A stretch of DNA of 64,000 nt from Brevundimonas diminuta (GTDB taxonomy: Bacteria > Pseudomonadota > Alphaproteobacteria > Caulobacterales > Caulobacteraceae): assembly GCF_022654015.1 (NCBI RefSeq), contig NZ_CP073063.1, positions 310,001 through 374,000 on the forward strand, read 5' to 3'. Each line of letters opens with the position of its first letter. Position 1 is the stretch's first letter. The notes under the pieces are model-generated. The model was not told the origin of the DNA and did no database searches. It saw only the letters and a program-made list of their open reading frames with translations. Shown piece after piece: positions 44,864-54,333 of this stretch. The translations under genes and the position numbers were made by a program.

Positions 44864-45324
44864 TCGACCGTCGCCTCGACCGTGATGGTCGCGCGGACCG
44901 AATGGGCCATTTCGCAATGATCGTGGGCCTGGTGGTGCAGGGCGTCGATCTCGGCCTGATCGGGCTCGCGGCCGGTGAAGCTGGTGAAGGGTCGTAGCGT
45001 CACCTCGGCGAGGTAGCGCTTGCCGTGATCGTCCTTGCCCATCTTGCCCGAGGCCTCGTCGACATAGGTGTCGACCACCAGGCCGGCGTTGGCGGCGAAG
45101 GCGAGGAACCACAGCATATGGCAGCTGGACAGAGAGGCGATCATCGCCTCTTCCGGATCGACGCCGGCCGGATCGGACATCGGCACGGGCACGCTGGAGG
45201 GCGCCGACGACCCCGGCACCACCGCCCCGCCGTCGAAGGTCCAGGAATGGGCGCGGCTGTAGCCCTTGTCCAGAAAGGGCTGGTCGCCCCGGTTCCAGAC
45301 GACCTTGGCCTCGTAGACGCCCAT
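44860..45324 (-). CDS. OsmC-family peroxiredoxin-like protein
   Basis: 154 residues. The two reactive cysteines are in SLSSCHMLWFLA (about 62) and HDHCEMAHSV (about 138), at the spacing of OsmC/Ohr organic hydroperoxide reductases; PEEAMIASLSSC is the usual context. It is convergent with the flavin disulfide reductase gene (4-base overlap). Its ATG overlaps the trpS stop by one base (TAATG), so it is expressed with trpS. Confidence 0.9.
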   Translation of the reverse strand: MGVYEAKVVWNRGDQPFLDKGYSRAHSWTFDGGAVVPGSSAPSSVPVPMSDPAGVDPEEAMIASLSSCHMLWFLAFAANAGLVVDTYVDEASGKMGKDDHGKRYLAEVTLRPFTSFTGREPDQAEIDALHHQAHDHCEMAHSVRATITVEATVD

Positions 45325-46379
45325 TACGCTCTCCAGAAGCCGACGATCTTCTTGACCTCGTCCACCACGGGATCGGCGACCTCGGCGGCGCGCTCGGCGC
45401 CGGCCTTCAGCACGCGGTCGATCTCGGCCGGGTCGTCCATCAGGCGGCGCATCTCGGCGGTCACGGGCGCCAGCGACGACACCGCCAGGTCCGCCAGCGC
45501 CGGCTTGAAGGCGCCGAAGCCCTGGCCGCCGAACTGTGCGATCACCTGTTCGCGGGTCAGGCCCGCCAGCGCCGCATAGATGGCGACCAGATTCTTGGCC
45601 TCGGGCCGTTCGTTCAGCCCGTCCAGGGTTTCCGGCAACGGCTCTGGATCGGTCTTGGCCTTCTTGATCTTGGAGGCGATCGTGTCGGCGTCGTCGGTCA
45701 GGTTGATGCGGCTGTTATCGGACGGGTCCGACTTGGACATCTTGGCCGCCCCGTCGCGCAGGGACATGACGCGGGTCGCCGGCCCCTGGATTATCGGCTC
45801 AGGCACGGGGAAGAAGCCGGGAACGCCAAAGTCGTTGTTGAACTTGGCGGCGATGTCGCGGGTCAGCTCCAGATGCTGTTTCTGGTCCTCGCCGACCGGC
45901 ACCTCGGTCGCCTTGTACAACAGGATGTCGGCCGCCTGGAGCACAGGATAGGTGTAGAGGCCGACCGAGGAGCGTTCCTTGTGCTTGCCCGACTTCTCCT
46001 TGAACTGGGTCATCCGGTCGAGCCAGCCGAGGCGGGCGACGCAGTTGAAGATCCAGGCCAGTTCCGCATGGGCGCGCACGGCCGATTGCGGGAAGATGAT
46101 CGCCTTTTCCGGATCCAGGCCAGAAGCCAGATAGGCGGCGGCGATCTCGCGCGTCTGGGCCGTCAGTTTGGCCGGATCCTGCCACACGGTGATGGCGTGC
46201 ATGTCGGCGACGAAGACAAAGACCGGCGCGTCCTGGTCCTGCAGTTCGACGAACCGCTTCAGGGCGCCGAGGTAGTTGCCCAGATGCAGCGCGCCTGAGG
46301 CCTGGATGCCGGACAGGATGCGGCGCGGGCCGTCATAGTTAGGGACGGGGGTCGCAACGTCCGGGGTTTGGTCGGTCAT
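45324..46379 (-). CDS. trpS: Tryptophanyl-tRNA synthetase
   Basis: 351 residues, class Ic. [17 protein letters not shown] contains the HIGH-type motif (about 27), and [13 protein letters not shown] the KMSKS motif (about 217); [16 protein letters not shown] fits the tryptophan site region. ATG 46379 is chosen over upstream codons. murJ lies 125 bases upstream on the same strand, and an OsmC-family gene follows with a 1-base overlap. Confidence 0.96.
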   Translation of the reverse strand: MTDQTPDVATPVPNYDGPRRILSGIQASGALHLGNYLGALKRFVELQDQDAPVFVFVADMHAITVWQDPAKLTAQTREIAAAYLASGLDPEKAIIFPQSAVRAHAELAWIFNCVARLGWLDRMTQFKEKSGKHKERSSVGLYTYPVLQAADILLYKATEVPVGEDQKQHLELTRDIAAKFNNDFGVPGFFPVPEPIIQGPATRVMSLRDGAAKMSKSDPSDNSRINLTDDADTIASKIKKAKTDPEPLPETLDGLNERPEAKNLVAIYAALAGLTREQVIAQFGGQGFGAFKPALADLAVSSLAPVTAEMRRLMDDPAEIDRVLKAGAERAAEVADPVVDEVKKIVGFWRA

Positions 46380-46504
46380 GGGATCGGGTCTCGGAAGGTC
46401 GAAAGGCAGGCGTGGCGAGGCAGGCGGCGGTTCAGCCGCGCCATCGCAGGTCATGGATCAGGCCCGAGGTCGTCATGGCCTCGCGCTTATCGGTTCGCCG
46501 CCTG

Positions 46505-48100
46505 TCAGTCCAGACCGGAGACCGCGCCGCCGCCGGGCTCGCGCCTCAGCGTGGCCTTCAGTTCCGAGAGCGTGACGGCCCGGAACGCCAGCAGGCAGAA
46601 GCCGTAAAGCCCGGCCCCGGCGCCGCAGACCACCAGGACGGCGATCTCCTTGGCTAGGAACAGTCGGCTAAGCTGCGGATAGAAGACGTCGGCGGCGAAG
46701 AGCAGAGCGGCCATCATGGCGCTGGCGGCGATCACGCGGGCGATGCGTGACATAAAGGCCGGCGACGGCCGCCAGCTGTTCTCGCGGATCAGGACGCCGC
46801 CCAGCAGCGCGACATTGACCCAGGCCGAGGTGCTGGTGGCGATGGCCAGGCCCAGCACTCCGTCCCAACCCTGGCGGCGGAACCAGAAGAACAGGGCCGA
46901 ACCCAGGATGACGGTGATGACCACGCTGGCCACGGCGAAGATCATCGGACGACGCGTGTCCTGGCGCGCGAAGAAGGGCGGGGTCAGAACCTTGGCCAGG
47001 ACGAAGGCCGGCACGCCCCAGGCGAACTGACGCAAAACGTCGGCGGTGCGGGCGGCGTCGGCCGAGGTGAAAGCCCCGCGCGTCACCGTGGCGTCGATGA
47101 TGAAGAAGGGAATGACGAACAGGGCCACGGCGGCGGGCAGGGTGAAGGCCATCGCCAGGTTGATGCCGTCGTCCAGCGTCTTCTGCCCACCCTCGTGATC
47201 GCCGTCGACGAACGCCTTGGTCAGGCGCGGCACCAGGGCTAGGCCGATGGCGACCCCCACCAGCCCCAGCGGCAGTTGGTACAGCCGGTCGGCGTTATAG
47301 AGCACCGAGCGCGCGCCCTCGTCCGACCCGGTTAGGAACTGCGACACCAGAGAGTTGATCTGCAACGCCCCGCCCGCCAGGGCGCCGGGCACGGCGAGCG
47401 CCAGGGTGTGACGCACATTCGGGGTGATGCGCGGCAGGCCGATCTTCAGCCGAACGCCCAGACGCCGCACGCCCCACCACAAGAGGCCGGCCTGGATCAG
47501 GCCCGACACCGTCACCGCCGCCGTCACCATCAGCAGCACCGTCTCCTGCGGGATCGGCAGGATCAGCGGCGGCATAAGGGCGGCCAGGGTGCACAGGTTC
47601 AGAAACACCGGCACGGCCGCTGACAGGGCGAACCTACCACCCGTGTTCAACACGCCCGACAGCAGCGAGGCCACGGTCATACAGGCCAGATAGGGCATGG
47701 CCAGCTGGGTCGCGATCACGGCCGCGCGCAGCACCATCGGCTGGTCGCGATAGGCCGAAAGCAGCCACGGCATGATCCAGGGCATCACGACCTGCAGCAG
47801 GATGCAGAATCCGGCGACGACCGCCAGCATGAAGCTGAGCGCCTCGGACGCCGTGACGGCGGCGGCCTCCTCGCCCTCGCGCGCCCGAACCCCGCCATAG
47901 ACCGGCACGAAGGCCTGGGCGAAGGCGCCCTCGGCGAACAGGCGGCGGAAAATGTTGGGCAGCATCAACGCCGTGGTGAAGGCGTCCATCATCGGCCCCT
48001 GGCCGAAGCGCGCCGCCAGCGCCATGTCGCGCACGAAGCCGAGAATTCGACTGCCCAGCGTCAGGGTCGACTGCACCAGGGTGTTTCGGGCGAGGCTCAT
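46505..48100 (-). CDS. murJ: Lipid II flippase MurJ
   Basis: 531 residues with about 14 membrane helices. MurJ moves lipid II across the inner membrane for peptidoglycan synthesis. The N-terminal STLTLGSRILGFVRDMALAA and MLPNIFRRLFAEGAFAQAFVP (split here for length) segments are the family hallmarks. ATG 48100 starts MSLARNTLVQS. A REPIN-like element lies in the 170-base gap to the upstream gene glnD. Confidence 0.95.
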   Translation of the reverse strand: MSLARNTLVQSTLTLGSRILGFVRDMALAARFGQGPMMDAFTTALMLPNIFRRLFAEGAFAQAFVPVYGGVRAREGEEAAAVTASEALSFMLAVVAGFCILLQVVMPWIMPWLLSAYRDQPMVLRAAVIATQLAMPYLACMTVASLLSGVLNTGGRFALSAAVPVFLNLCTLAALMPPLILPIPQETVLLMVTAAVTVSGLIQAGLLWWGVRRLGVRLKIGLPRITPNVRHTLALAVPGALAGGALQINSLVSQFLTGSDEGARSVLYNADRLYQLPLGLVGVAIGLALVPRLTKAFVDGDHEGGQKTLDDGINLAMAFTLPAAVALFVIPFFIIDATVTRGAFTSADAARTADVLRQFAWGVPAFVLAKVLTPPFFARQDTRRPMIFAVASVVITVILGSALFFWFRRQGWDGVLGLAIATSTSAWVNVALLGGVLIRENSWRPSPAFMSRIARVIAASAMMAALLFAADVFYPQLSRLFLAKEIAVLVVCGAGAGLYGFCLLAFRAVTLSELKATLRREPGGGAVSGLD

Positions 48101-48123
48101 GCGATCTTTGGCTCTATTCTCCC

Positions 48124-48252
48124 CGCTCACCCCCGCGAAAGCGGGGATCCAGTGCTTTCGCGACGCACTGACCTGTCCGTGATTGGCATATCGCCAACTC
48201 GAAAAGCCTGATCGCCCAAAGACCTGGGTCCCCGCTTTCGCGGGGATGAGCG
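48124..48252. repeat. REPIN-like element with two inverted REP units
   Basis: 129 bases bounded by inverted arms of about 35 bases. Each arm begins CGCTCA and contains the hairpin CCCCGCGAAAGCGGGG followed by CCAG; the arms differ at a few positions. The centre (about 59 bases) is unrelated unique sequence. Such paired REPs are mobilised in trans by RAYT/TnpA-REP proteins; none is encoded here. It lies between glnD and murJ. Confidence 0.85.
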
Positions 48253-48270
48253 GACATTTGATCCTATCGC

Positions 48271-50976
48271 TTAGCGCGCTTGTTCGCCGGGCGATACGGG
48301 CTTTGCGCGCGGGCTGCGGCGGCCCAGGTCGGAGACGTCGCGTGCGCTGGCGCGGGCCGAGGCGACCTTGCGTCCGGCGGGCGCGGGCGCGCGACTGTCC
48401 AGCACGGCCTCAAGTGCGGTGCGCAATTCGGCGATCCGCTGTTCCGAGGTGATCTTTCGCCCTTGGCGATCCACGACGTAGAAACTGTCCACCGCCCGCT
48501 CGCCATAGCTGGCGACATGGGCGGAGCGGATGCTCAGGCCTTCGTCGTTGAATACGCGCGACAGGTCCGCCAGCAGGCCCGGCCGATCGGCGCAGGACAC
48601 CTCGACCACGGTGGCGACCTCGCTGGCGTGGTGATCGACCATGACCACGGGCCGGACTTCGAAGGCGGCCTTGCGCGCATTGCCGGTCGGATCGGGCGCC
48701 TGGCCGATGCGGCCCTCGCCCCGCGCGGCCTTTTCCAGCGCCTCGACCAGAGCCTTCAGCCGGCGTGGTTCGGCTTGGCCATAGGGCAGGCCCGCTCCGT
48801 CTTGAACACGAAACACGTCCAGGACGACGCCGTCCTCGGTCGCCACCCGGGCGTCGGTCACGTCGGCGCCCAGGGCGGCCATGGTCTGGGCCAGATCGGC
48901 GAACAGACCCGGCCGGTCGGCGGCGGCGATGGAGATTTCGGTGGTCTGGACCGTCAGCCCCTGCACCGGCGCGGTCGGGGCCGCCTCGGCCGCCGCGCCC
49001 GTCTCGCGCGCCCGCTGGACGAGGGCCGGGTGCGCCGCCAGCGAGTCCTCGCGCGTCACGTCCTCGCCCCGGAACAGGGCGGCGACCTGGTTGTAGAGGG
49101 TGCGCATCAGCTGACCCTTCCAGCCGTTCCACACGCCCGGCCCCACGGCTCGGATATCGGCGACCGTCAGAACCAGCAGCATCCGCAGTCGCTCGGGATC
49201 GCCGACCAGTTCGGCGAAGGCACGGATGGTCGCCGGGTCCGACAGATCGCGCTTCTGGGCATAGTCCGACAGCGCCAGATGGCTGCGCACCAGCCAGACG
49301 ACCAGTTCGATCCGGCGCGGATCGACGCCCAGCCGCTCGCACGCCCGACGCGCGGCGATGGCGCCATCCTCCAGCTGCCCCCGCTCGCCGCCCTTGCCCA
49401 CGTCGTGCAGCAGCATGCCCAGCATCAGGGCTTCCATGTCCGAGATCAGATGCACGATCTCGCTGGCCATCGGGTGGTCGGTCTTCAGCTTGCCGCGCGC
49501 GATGTCGTTGATGATGCCGATGGCCTGAAGCGTGTGCTCGTCGACCGTATAGGCGTGGTACATGTTGAACTGGGTCTGGCCGACGATCCGCCCCCATTCG
49601 GGCAGGAACCGGCCCAGCAGGCCCGTCTCGTTCATGATGGTCAGGACGCGATAGGGCCTTTGCCCGTGCGCCAGAATGTCCAGGAAGGCCCGCGTCGCCG
49701 CCGGATCGCGCCTCAGCCGGGGCGTCACCAACGACAGCGACCGCGTCACCGCCGAAAAGGCGTCCGGGTGCAGGTCCAGGTCATGCTTGTCGGCGCAGAC
49801 GAACAGGGTCAGCAGCTTGACCGGATCGGCGGCGAACACCACAGGCCCTCCGACCGACAGACGGCCCTGGTCGATCCAGAATCCCTCGACCTCCAGCTTG
49901 CGCCGGGGGGCGGGCCGAAACGGCGCCATCAGCCGCGACAGGCCGTGCGCCGTCTTCTGGTGGCGCGCCTCCAGCTTGGCCGACATGGCGCGGGTCAGGG
50001 CGCCGACGTCGCGGGCCACCAGAAAGTATCGCCGCATGAACCGCTCGACCGCCGGTTCGTCGCCACGCCCGCGCCAGCCCATGCGCCGGGCCACCTCGGG
50101 CTGCATGTCGAACGTCAGCTTCTCTTCGGCCCGGCCCGCGATCAGATGCAGATGGATGCGGACCTGCCACAGGAAGTCGAACGCCTCGTCCGACGTCCGG
50201 CGCTCGCGCGGGGTGAACAGTTCGTCCATCACCGTGGCGCCCAGCCGGCTTTCGGGCGCCAGGGATCGGGCGATCCAGTACAGGGTGTTCAGGTCGCGCA
50301 AGCCCCCCTTGCCGTCCTTGACGTTGGGTTCGACCTTGTAGCGGGTCGAGCCGGCCTTCTCGTGCCGGGCGGCCCGCTCCTCCAGCTTGGCGGCGATGAA
50401 GGGGCGCGGATCGGATTTCGACACCATGTCGCGGAACCGGCCGATCATCAGCTGGGCCAGCGCCTCGTCCCCCGCCAGCGGGCGCGCCTCCAGCAGGGTC
50501 GTCCGCACCGTCATGTCTGTCCGCGACAGGCTCAGACACTCTTCGACCGAGCGCACGGCCGATCCGACCTTGGCCCCCAGGTCCCACAGCACATAGAGGA
50601 CGAACTGGATCACCTGTTCGCCGCGCGGCGTCGCCTTGGACGATCTCAAAAACAGCAGGTCCAGATCGGAATGGGGCGCCAGCACGCCCCGGCCGTAGCC
50701 CCCGACCGCGACCAGGGCCAGCCGTTCGGCCTCCACCGGCGAGGTCGGCCACAGCGTCTGGGTCGCCACCCGCCACAGGCCGGCCAGCATCTCGTCGGCG
50801 GCGGCGGCGTACAGACGCGCCACGTCGCGACCCTTCATGCCGCCGTCCAGCTTGCGCTCGGCCCGCGCGCGGGCGACGTCATAGGTCTCGCGCAAAACGA
50901 CAGAGACCGCCGCGCGCGGGTCTTCCGCGCGGGCGGCCTCGTCAAGGCGGTCATCCAGACTGGGCGAGGCGTTCAT
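48271..50976 (-). CDS. glnD: PII uridylyltransferase/uridylyl-removing enzyme
   Basis: 901 residues. The nitrogen sensor that uridylylates PII under nitrogen limitation. The nucleotidyltransferase site GGYGRGVLAPHSDLDLLFL (about 92), the HD hydrolase domain (MLLHDVGKGGERG, about 510) and two C-terminal ACT domains (AADRPGLFADLAQTMA, CADRPGLLADLSRVF) that bind glutamine are in the standard order. ATG 50976 is clear. It precedes murJ, an arrangement seen in other alphaproteobacteria. Confidence 0.96.
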   Translation of the reverse strand: MNASPSLDDRLDEAARAEDPRAAVSVVLRETYDVARARAERKLDGGMKGRDVARLYAAAADEMLAGLWRVATQTLWPTSPVEAERLALVAVGGYGRGVLAPHSDLDLLFLRSSKATPRGEQVIQFVLYVLWDLGAKVGSAVRSVEECLSLSRTDMTVRTTLLEARPLAGDEALAQLMIGRFRDMVSKSDPRPFIAAKLEERAARHEKAGSTRYKVEPNVKDGKGGLRDLNTLYWIARSLAPESRLGATVMDELFTPRERRTSDEAFDFLWQVRIHLHLIAGRAEEKLTFDMQPEVARRMGWRGRGDEPAVERFMRRYFLVARDVGALTRAMSAKLEARHQKTAHGLSRLMAPFRPAPRRKLEVEGFWIDQGRLSVGGPVVFAADPVKLLTLFVCADKHDLDLHPDAFSAVTRSLSLVTPRLRRDPAATRAFLDILAHGQRPYRVLTIMNETGLLGRFLPEWGRIVGQTQFNMYHAYTVDEHTLQAIGIINDIARGKLKTDHPMASEIVHLISDMEALMLGMLLHDVGKGGERGQLEDGAIAARRACERLGVDPRRIELVVWLVRSHLALSDYAQKRDLSDPATIRAFAELVGDPERLRMLLVLTVADIRAVGPGVWNGWKGQLMRTLYNQVAALFRGEDVTREDSLAAHPALVQRARETGAAAEAAPTAPVQGLTVQTTEISIAAADRPGLFADLAQTMAALGADVTDARVATEDGVVLDVFRVQDGAGLPYGQAEPRRLKALVEALEKAARGEGRIGQAPDPTGNARKAAFEVRPVVMVDHHASEVATVVEVSCADRPGLLADLSRVFNDEGLSIRSAHVASYGERAVDSFYVVDRQGRKITSEQRIAELRTALEAVLDSRAPAPAGRKVASARASARDVSDLGRRSPRAKPVSPGEQAR

Positions 50977-51027
50977 GTCAGCCGTCTATAGGCCCCATCC
51001 CACCCCGCGTCAGTCGGGGATTGCTGA

Positions 51028-52860
51028 CTACTCCGGGCGAACGCGCTTCTTGCGGAACGACGGGTTCAGCGTCTGCTTGCGCAGGCGGATGGACTTGGGC
51101 GTCACCTCGACCAGCTCGTCGTCGTCGATATAGGCGATGGCCTGTTCCAGCGACATCTGGCGCGGCGGGGTCAGGCGAACGGCCTCGTCCTTGCCGGCGG
51201 CGCGGACGTTGGTCAGCTGCTTGCCCTTGATCGGGTTGACGTCCAGGTCGTCCCAACGCGCGTTCTCGCCGATGATCATGCCCTGATAGGTCTTTTCGCC
51301 GGCGCCGACGAACATGACGCCGCGGTCTTCCAGGTTCCACAGGGCGAAGGCGGCGGTTTCACCGTCCGAGTTCGAGATCAGGACGCCCTTCAGACGGCCG
51401 GCGATGGCGCCCTTGTGCGGCTCATAGTGGCTGAACACGCGGTTCAGCACGCCCGAACCGCGCGTGTCCGTCAGGAACTCGCCCTGATAGCCGATCAGCG
51501 AGCGCGACGGGGCTTTCAGCTGGATGCGGGTCTTGCCGGCGCCCGATGGGCCCATGTCGGTCATTTCGGCCTTACGGGCCGACAGCTTCTCGATGACGAT
51601 GCCCGAGAACTCGTCGTCGACGTCGATCATGACGTCTTCGATCGGCTCCAGCTTCTCGCCGTTCTCGCCGGTCTGGAACACCACGCGCGGACGCGAGATC
51701 GAGACCTCGAAGCCTTCGCGGCGCATGTTCTCGATCAGAACGCCCAGCTGCAGTTCGCCACGGCCGGCGACTTCATAGGCGTCGCCGCCTTCGGTCGTGG
51801 TGACGCGGATGGCGACATTGGCCTCGGCTTCCTTCAGCAGGCGATCGCGGATGACGCGCGACTGGACCTTGTCCCCTTCGCGACCGGCCAGCGGGCTGTC
51901 GTTGACCGAGACGGTCATGGAGATGGTCGGCGGGTCGATCGGCTGGGCGTCCAGCGGCTCGGTCACTTCCATGGCGCACAGGGTGTCGGCCACGGTCGCC
52001 TTGGACATGCCCGCGATGGCGACGATGTCGCCCGCTTCCGAACCCTCGTCCAAGGCCTGACGCTTCAGGCCGCGGAAGGCCAGCACCTTGGTGATGCGGC
52101 CGCGTTCGATTTCCTTGCCTTCACGGTCCAGGGCGTGGATCGCCATGCCGGGAACGGCCTTGCCGCTCTCGATCCGGCCGGTCAGCAGGCGGCCCAGGAA
52201 GGGATCGCTTTCGATCAGCACGTCCAGCATGCGGAACGGCTTGTCCTTGTTGGCCTGAACGGCGGGCGGCGGGACGTGATCGACGATCAGGTCGAACAGC
52301 GGCGCCAGATTGTCATTGGGCTGGTTCAGGTCCAGCGTCGCCCAGCCGTTGCGGCCCGAGGCGTAGATGTGCGGGAAGTCCAGCTGCTCGTCCGTCGCGC
52401 CGATGGCGGCGAACAGGTCGAAGGTCTCGTTGTGGACGCGGTCCGGATCGGCGTGGGCGCGGTCGACCTTGTTGATGCACAGGATCGGGCGCAGGCCCAT
52501 CTTCAGCGCCTTGGTCAGCACGAACTTGGTCTGGGGCATGACGCCCTCTTCGGCGTCCACCAGGATGACGCAGCCGTCCACCATGCCCAGGATGCGCTCG
52601 ACCTCGCCGCCGAAGTCGGCGTGGCCGGGGGTGTCGATGATGTTGATGCGGGTTTCGCCCGCCTTGCCGTTCCAGAGCACCGAGGTGCACTTGGCCAGGA
52701 TGGTGATGCCGCGCTCTTTTTCCTGGTCGTTGGAGTCCATGGCGCGCTCGGTCGTCGCCTCATTGGCTCGGAACACGCCGGATTGGGCGAGCAGTTGGTC
52801 AACCAGGGTCGTTTTGCCGTGGTCAACGTGGGCGATGATGGCGACGTTGCGCAGGTTCAT
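51028..52860 (-). CDS. typA: Ribosome-associated GTPase TypA/BipA
   Basis: 610 residues. Translational GTPase with G1 [15 protein letters not shown] (about 10), G3 [12 protein letters not shown]4 NKVD, and the elongation-factor-like domains II, III and V plus the BipA C-terminal domain. It helps ribosome assembly and stress adaptation. ATG 52860 starts [16 protein letters not shown] stable hairpin lies about 20 bases upstream of the start. glnD begins 51 bases downstream of its stop. Confidence 0.97.
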   Translation of the reverse strand: MNLRNVAIIAHVDHGKTTLVDQLLAQSGVFRANEATTERAMDSNDQEKERGITILAKCTSVLWNGKAGETRINIIDTPGHADFGGEVERILGMVDGCVILVDAEEGVMPQTKFVLTKALKMGLRPILCINKVDRAHADPDRVHNETFDLFAAIGATDEQLDFPHIYASGRNGWATLDLNQPNDNLAPLFDLIVDHVPPPAVQANKDKPFRMLDVLIESDPFLGRLLTGRIESGKAVPGMAIHALDREGKEIERGRITKVLAFRGLKRQALDEGSEAGDIVAIAGMSKATVADTLCAMEVTEPLDAQPIDPPTISMTVSVNDSPLAGREGDKVQSRVIRDRLLKEAEANVAIRVTTTEGGDAYEVAGRGELQLGVLIENMRREGFEVSISRPRVVFQTGENGEKLEPIEDVMIDVDDEFSGIVIEKLSARKAEMTDMGPSGAGKTRIQLKAPSRSLIGYQGEFLTDTRGSGVLNRVFSHYEPHKGAIAGRLKGVLISNSDGETAAFALWNLEDRGVMFVGAGEKTYQGMIIGENARWDDLDVNPIKGKQLTNVRAAGKDEAVRLTPPRQMSLEQAIAYIDDDELVEVTPKSIRLRKQTLNPSFRKKRVRPE

Positions 52861-52879
52861 TTGAGTATCGCGAAAAGGC

Positions 52880-52902
52880 GCGGCCGGCATACGGGCGGCC
52901 GC
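52880..52902 (-). promoter_or_regulatory. Hairpin in the typA leader
   Basis: GCGGCCG-N9-CGGCCGC, a perfect 7-base-pair GC stem ending about 20 bases upstream of the typA ATG. A separate 14-base perfect palindrome GAGGCGCGCGCCTC lies at 52924-52937. Either could influence typA expression; in GC-rich DNA they may also be chance. Confidence 0.3.
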
Positions 52903-53093
52903 TGGTCATGAAAAGGCATGCGGGAGGCGCGCGCCTCTTACAGGCATGTGGACAGAAAGACCAGAGCGGGCGTTCGTCGCGCCGATCGACGCCTTACCGA
53001 TATTTCATCCCCGACGCCGCATCCGACGCCGCCGACGGACGCCTCTTTCCCACGACGGGCCTGACGCAGGCCCATTCCGAAGGGGAGATGATT

Positions 53094-53399
53094 ATGGGTT
53101 TGATGATCGCAGCCGCGCTTGCCGCCGCCCTGGCCGCGGGCGAGGTGCCAGGCATGCATGTGAACGCCGAGGGGTTGAACATGGCTCGACCCGGCGAGGC
53201 GATGATCCTGGCCGGCCGCATTCGCGCCGCCAGCCATGACTGGTGCGCCGTCAATCGCGCGGTTCTGACGCCTGACAGTCTTGGCGACGCCAGCGTCTGC
53301 GAGCGTGAAATGAGACGCCGGGCCTATATCGCCCTGCCCCGTCCCCAACGCATGCACTTCGTGCGTGCGGGCGGCCATACCGCCCTCAATCGGCGCTAG
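53094..53399 (+). CDS. Small exported UrcA-like protein
   Basis: 101 residues. A short hydrophobic alanine-rich N-terminus (GLMIAAALAAALAAG) acts as signal peptide. The mature part has a cysteine pair in HDWCAVN and DASVCEREM with spacing like UrcA-family proteins, and ends in a basic tail. The UrcA link is tentative. AGGGGAG 6 bases upstream supports ATG 53094; ATG 53088 overlaps that site. It converges on the GNAT gene with a 4-base overlap. Confidence 0.55.
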   Translation: MGLMIAAALAAALAAGEVPGMHVNAEGLNMARPGEAMILAGRIRAASHDWCAVNRAVLTPDSLGDASVCEREMRRRAYIALPRPQRMHFVRAGGHTALNRR

Positions 53400-53893
53400 A
53401 GCGGCCGCAGCATATAGCGGGCGTCGGCGCCGTAGCTGGCCAGCTTGGCCGCCATGGCCTCGGCGGGCTGCTCGACGAAGCCGTGTCGTGACCAGAAGCC
53501 GACCGCGTCATTGACCGCGACCAGGGCGATGGCGGTCCAACCGTCCTCCGTCGCCTGTTCGGCCAAACGCTCGACGATGGCGCCGGTCACGCCGCCGCCC
53601 CGCGCCTCAGGGTGCAGGGCCAGATCGTGTAGATAGATCAGGTCGGGCTGGGCCGGCAGGCCTTCGATCATCGTGTTCAGCGGCGGCGCGCTCTCGGTTT
53701 TCCACGGATAGGCGATCAGATAGCCCCGCGCGGCGCCCTCCCCATCCGCCAGCACGAAACAGCCGCGCGGATAAAGCGCCAGACGGTTCTGGAAACAGGC
53801 GCGATCTTCGAAATGGTCGGGAAACGAAAGCCGCGCCACCTCCACCACCGCATCGATGTCCGTCGGCCGCATGGGCCGCCATTGCAGAGGCAT
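53396..53893 (-). CDS. GNAT-family N-acetyltransferase
   Basis: 165 residues. Acetyl-CoA dependent acetyltransferase fold with the motif A segment LALHPEARGGGVTGAIVERL (about 95-115), where RGGGVTG is the pyrophosphate-binding loop, and a C-terminal NDAVGFWSRHGFVE. The substrate cannot be predicted. The ATG overlaps the DUF1178 stop by one base (TGATG), so the two are coupled. Confidence 0.85.
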   Translation of the reverse strand: MPLQWRPMRPTDIDAVVEVARLSFPDHFEDRACFQNRLALYPRGCFVLADGEGAARGYLIAYPWKTESAPPLNTMIEGLPAQPDLIYLHDLALHPEARGGGVTGAIVERLAEQATEDGWTAIALVAVNDAVGFWSRHGFVEQPAEAMAAKLASYGADARYMLRPL

Positions 53894-54327
53894 CAGTTCA
53901 CCTTTGCCGGATCGACGGGCGCAGCCGGCAGGGCCGAGACCGGCACCCCGTCGTCCTTCAGCTTCTTGACCTCGGCGGGCGTGGCCTCGCCATAGATTTC
54001 GCGCTTCTCGGACCGGCCCTCGTGGATGTCGCGGGCCTCGCGGGCGAAGGCGTCGCCGACATAGTCGAAATTGGCCTCGACATGGGCGCGCACCTCGCGA
54101 GCGGCGGCCATCATCATCGTCTGCATCTTGGCGGCGACGTCAGTGGCGGGATCGGCCTTGCGAGCGCCGCTGACGGCCGGGGCCATGATCGCCTTTTCGA
54201 CCGCGTGCGAACTGCAGAATGGGCATTCCACCAGCCCCCGCGCCGCCTGGTCGTCATAGTCGGTCGAGGAGCCGAACCAGGCTTCAAAGGCGTGGGCCTG
54301 GTCGCATTTCAGGGCGTAGCGGATCAT
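53893..54327 (-). CDS. DUF1178 family protein
   Basis: 144 residues. N-terminal zinc-ribbon-like part (YALKCDQAHAFEAWFGSS, then CPFCSSHAVEKAIMAP) typical of DUF1178, followed by a helical region and the REIYGEATPAEVKKLKDDGV segment. Function unknown; in alphaproteobacteria the gene usually sits beside a nitrilase-like amidohydrolase and glutaredoxin gene, as here. ATG 54327 is clear and the upstream nitrilase gene ends 6 bases away. Confidence 0.9.
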   Translation of the reverse strand: MIRYALKCDQAHAFEAWFGSSTDYDDQAARGLVECPFCSSHAVEKAIMAPAVSGARKADPATDVAAKMQTMMMAAAREVRAHVEANFDYVGDAFAREARDIHEGRSEKREIYGEATPAEVKKLKDDGVPVSALPAAPVDPAKVN

Positions 54328-54333
54328 GGGGCG

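Noticed and set aside
48280..50991. 903-codon plus-strand frame opposite glnD
   Set aside because: Shadow of glnD; arginine/glutamine/histidine-rich with no domain.
51003..51019. CCCCG-N7-CGGGG hairpin between glnD and typA as a terminator
   Set aside because: Only a 5-base-pair stem and no T tract on either strand.
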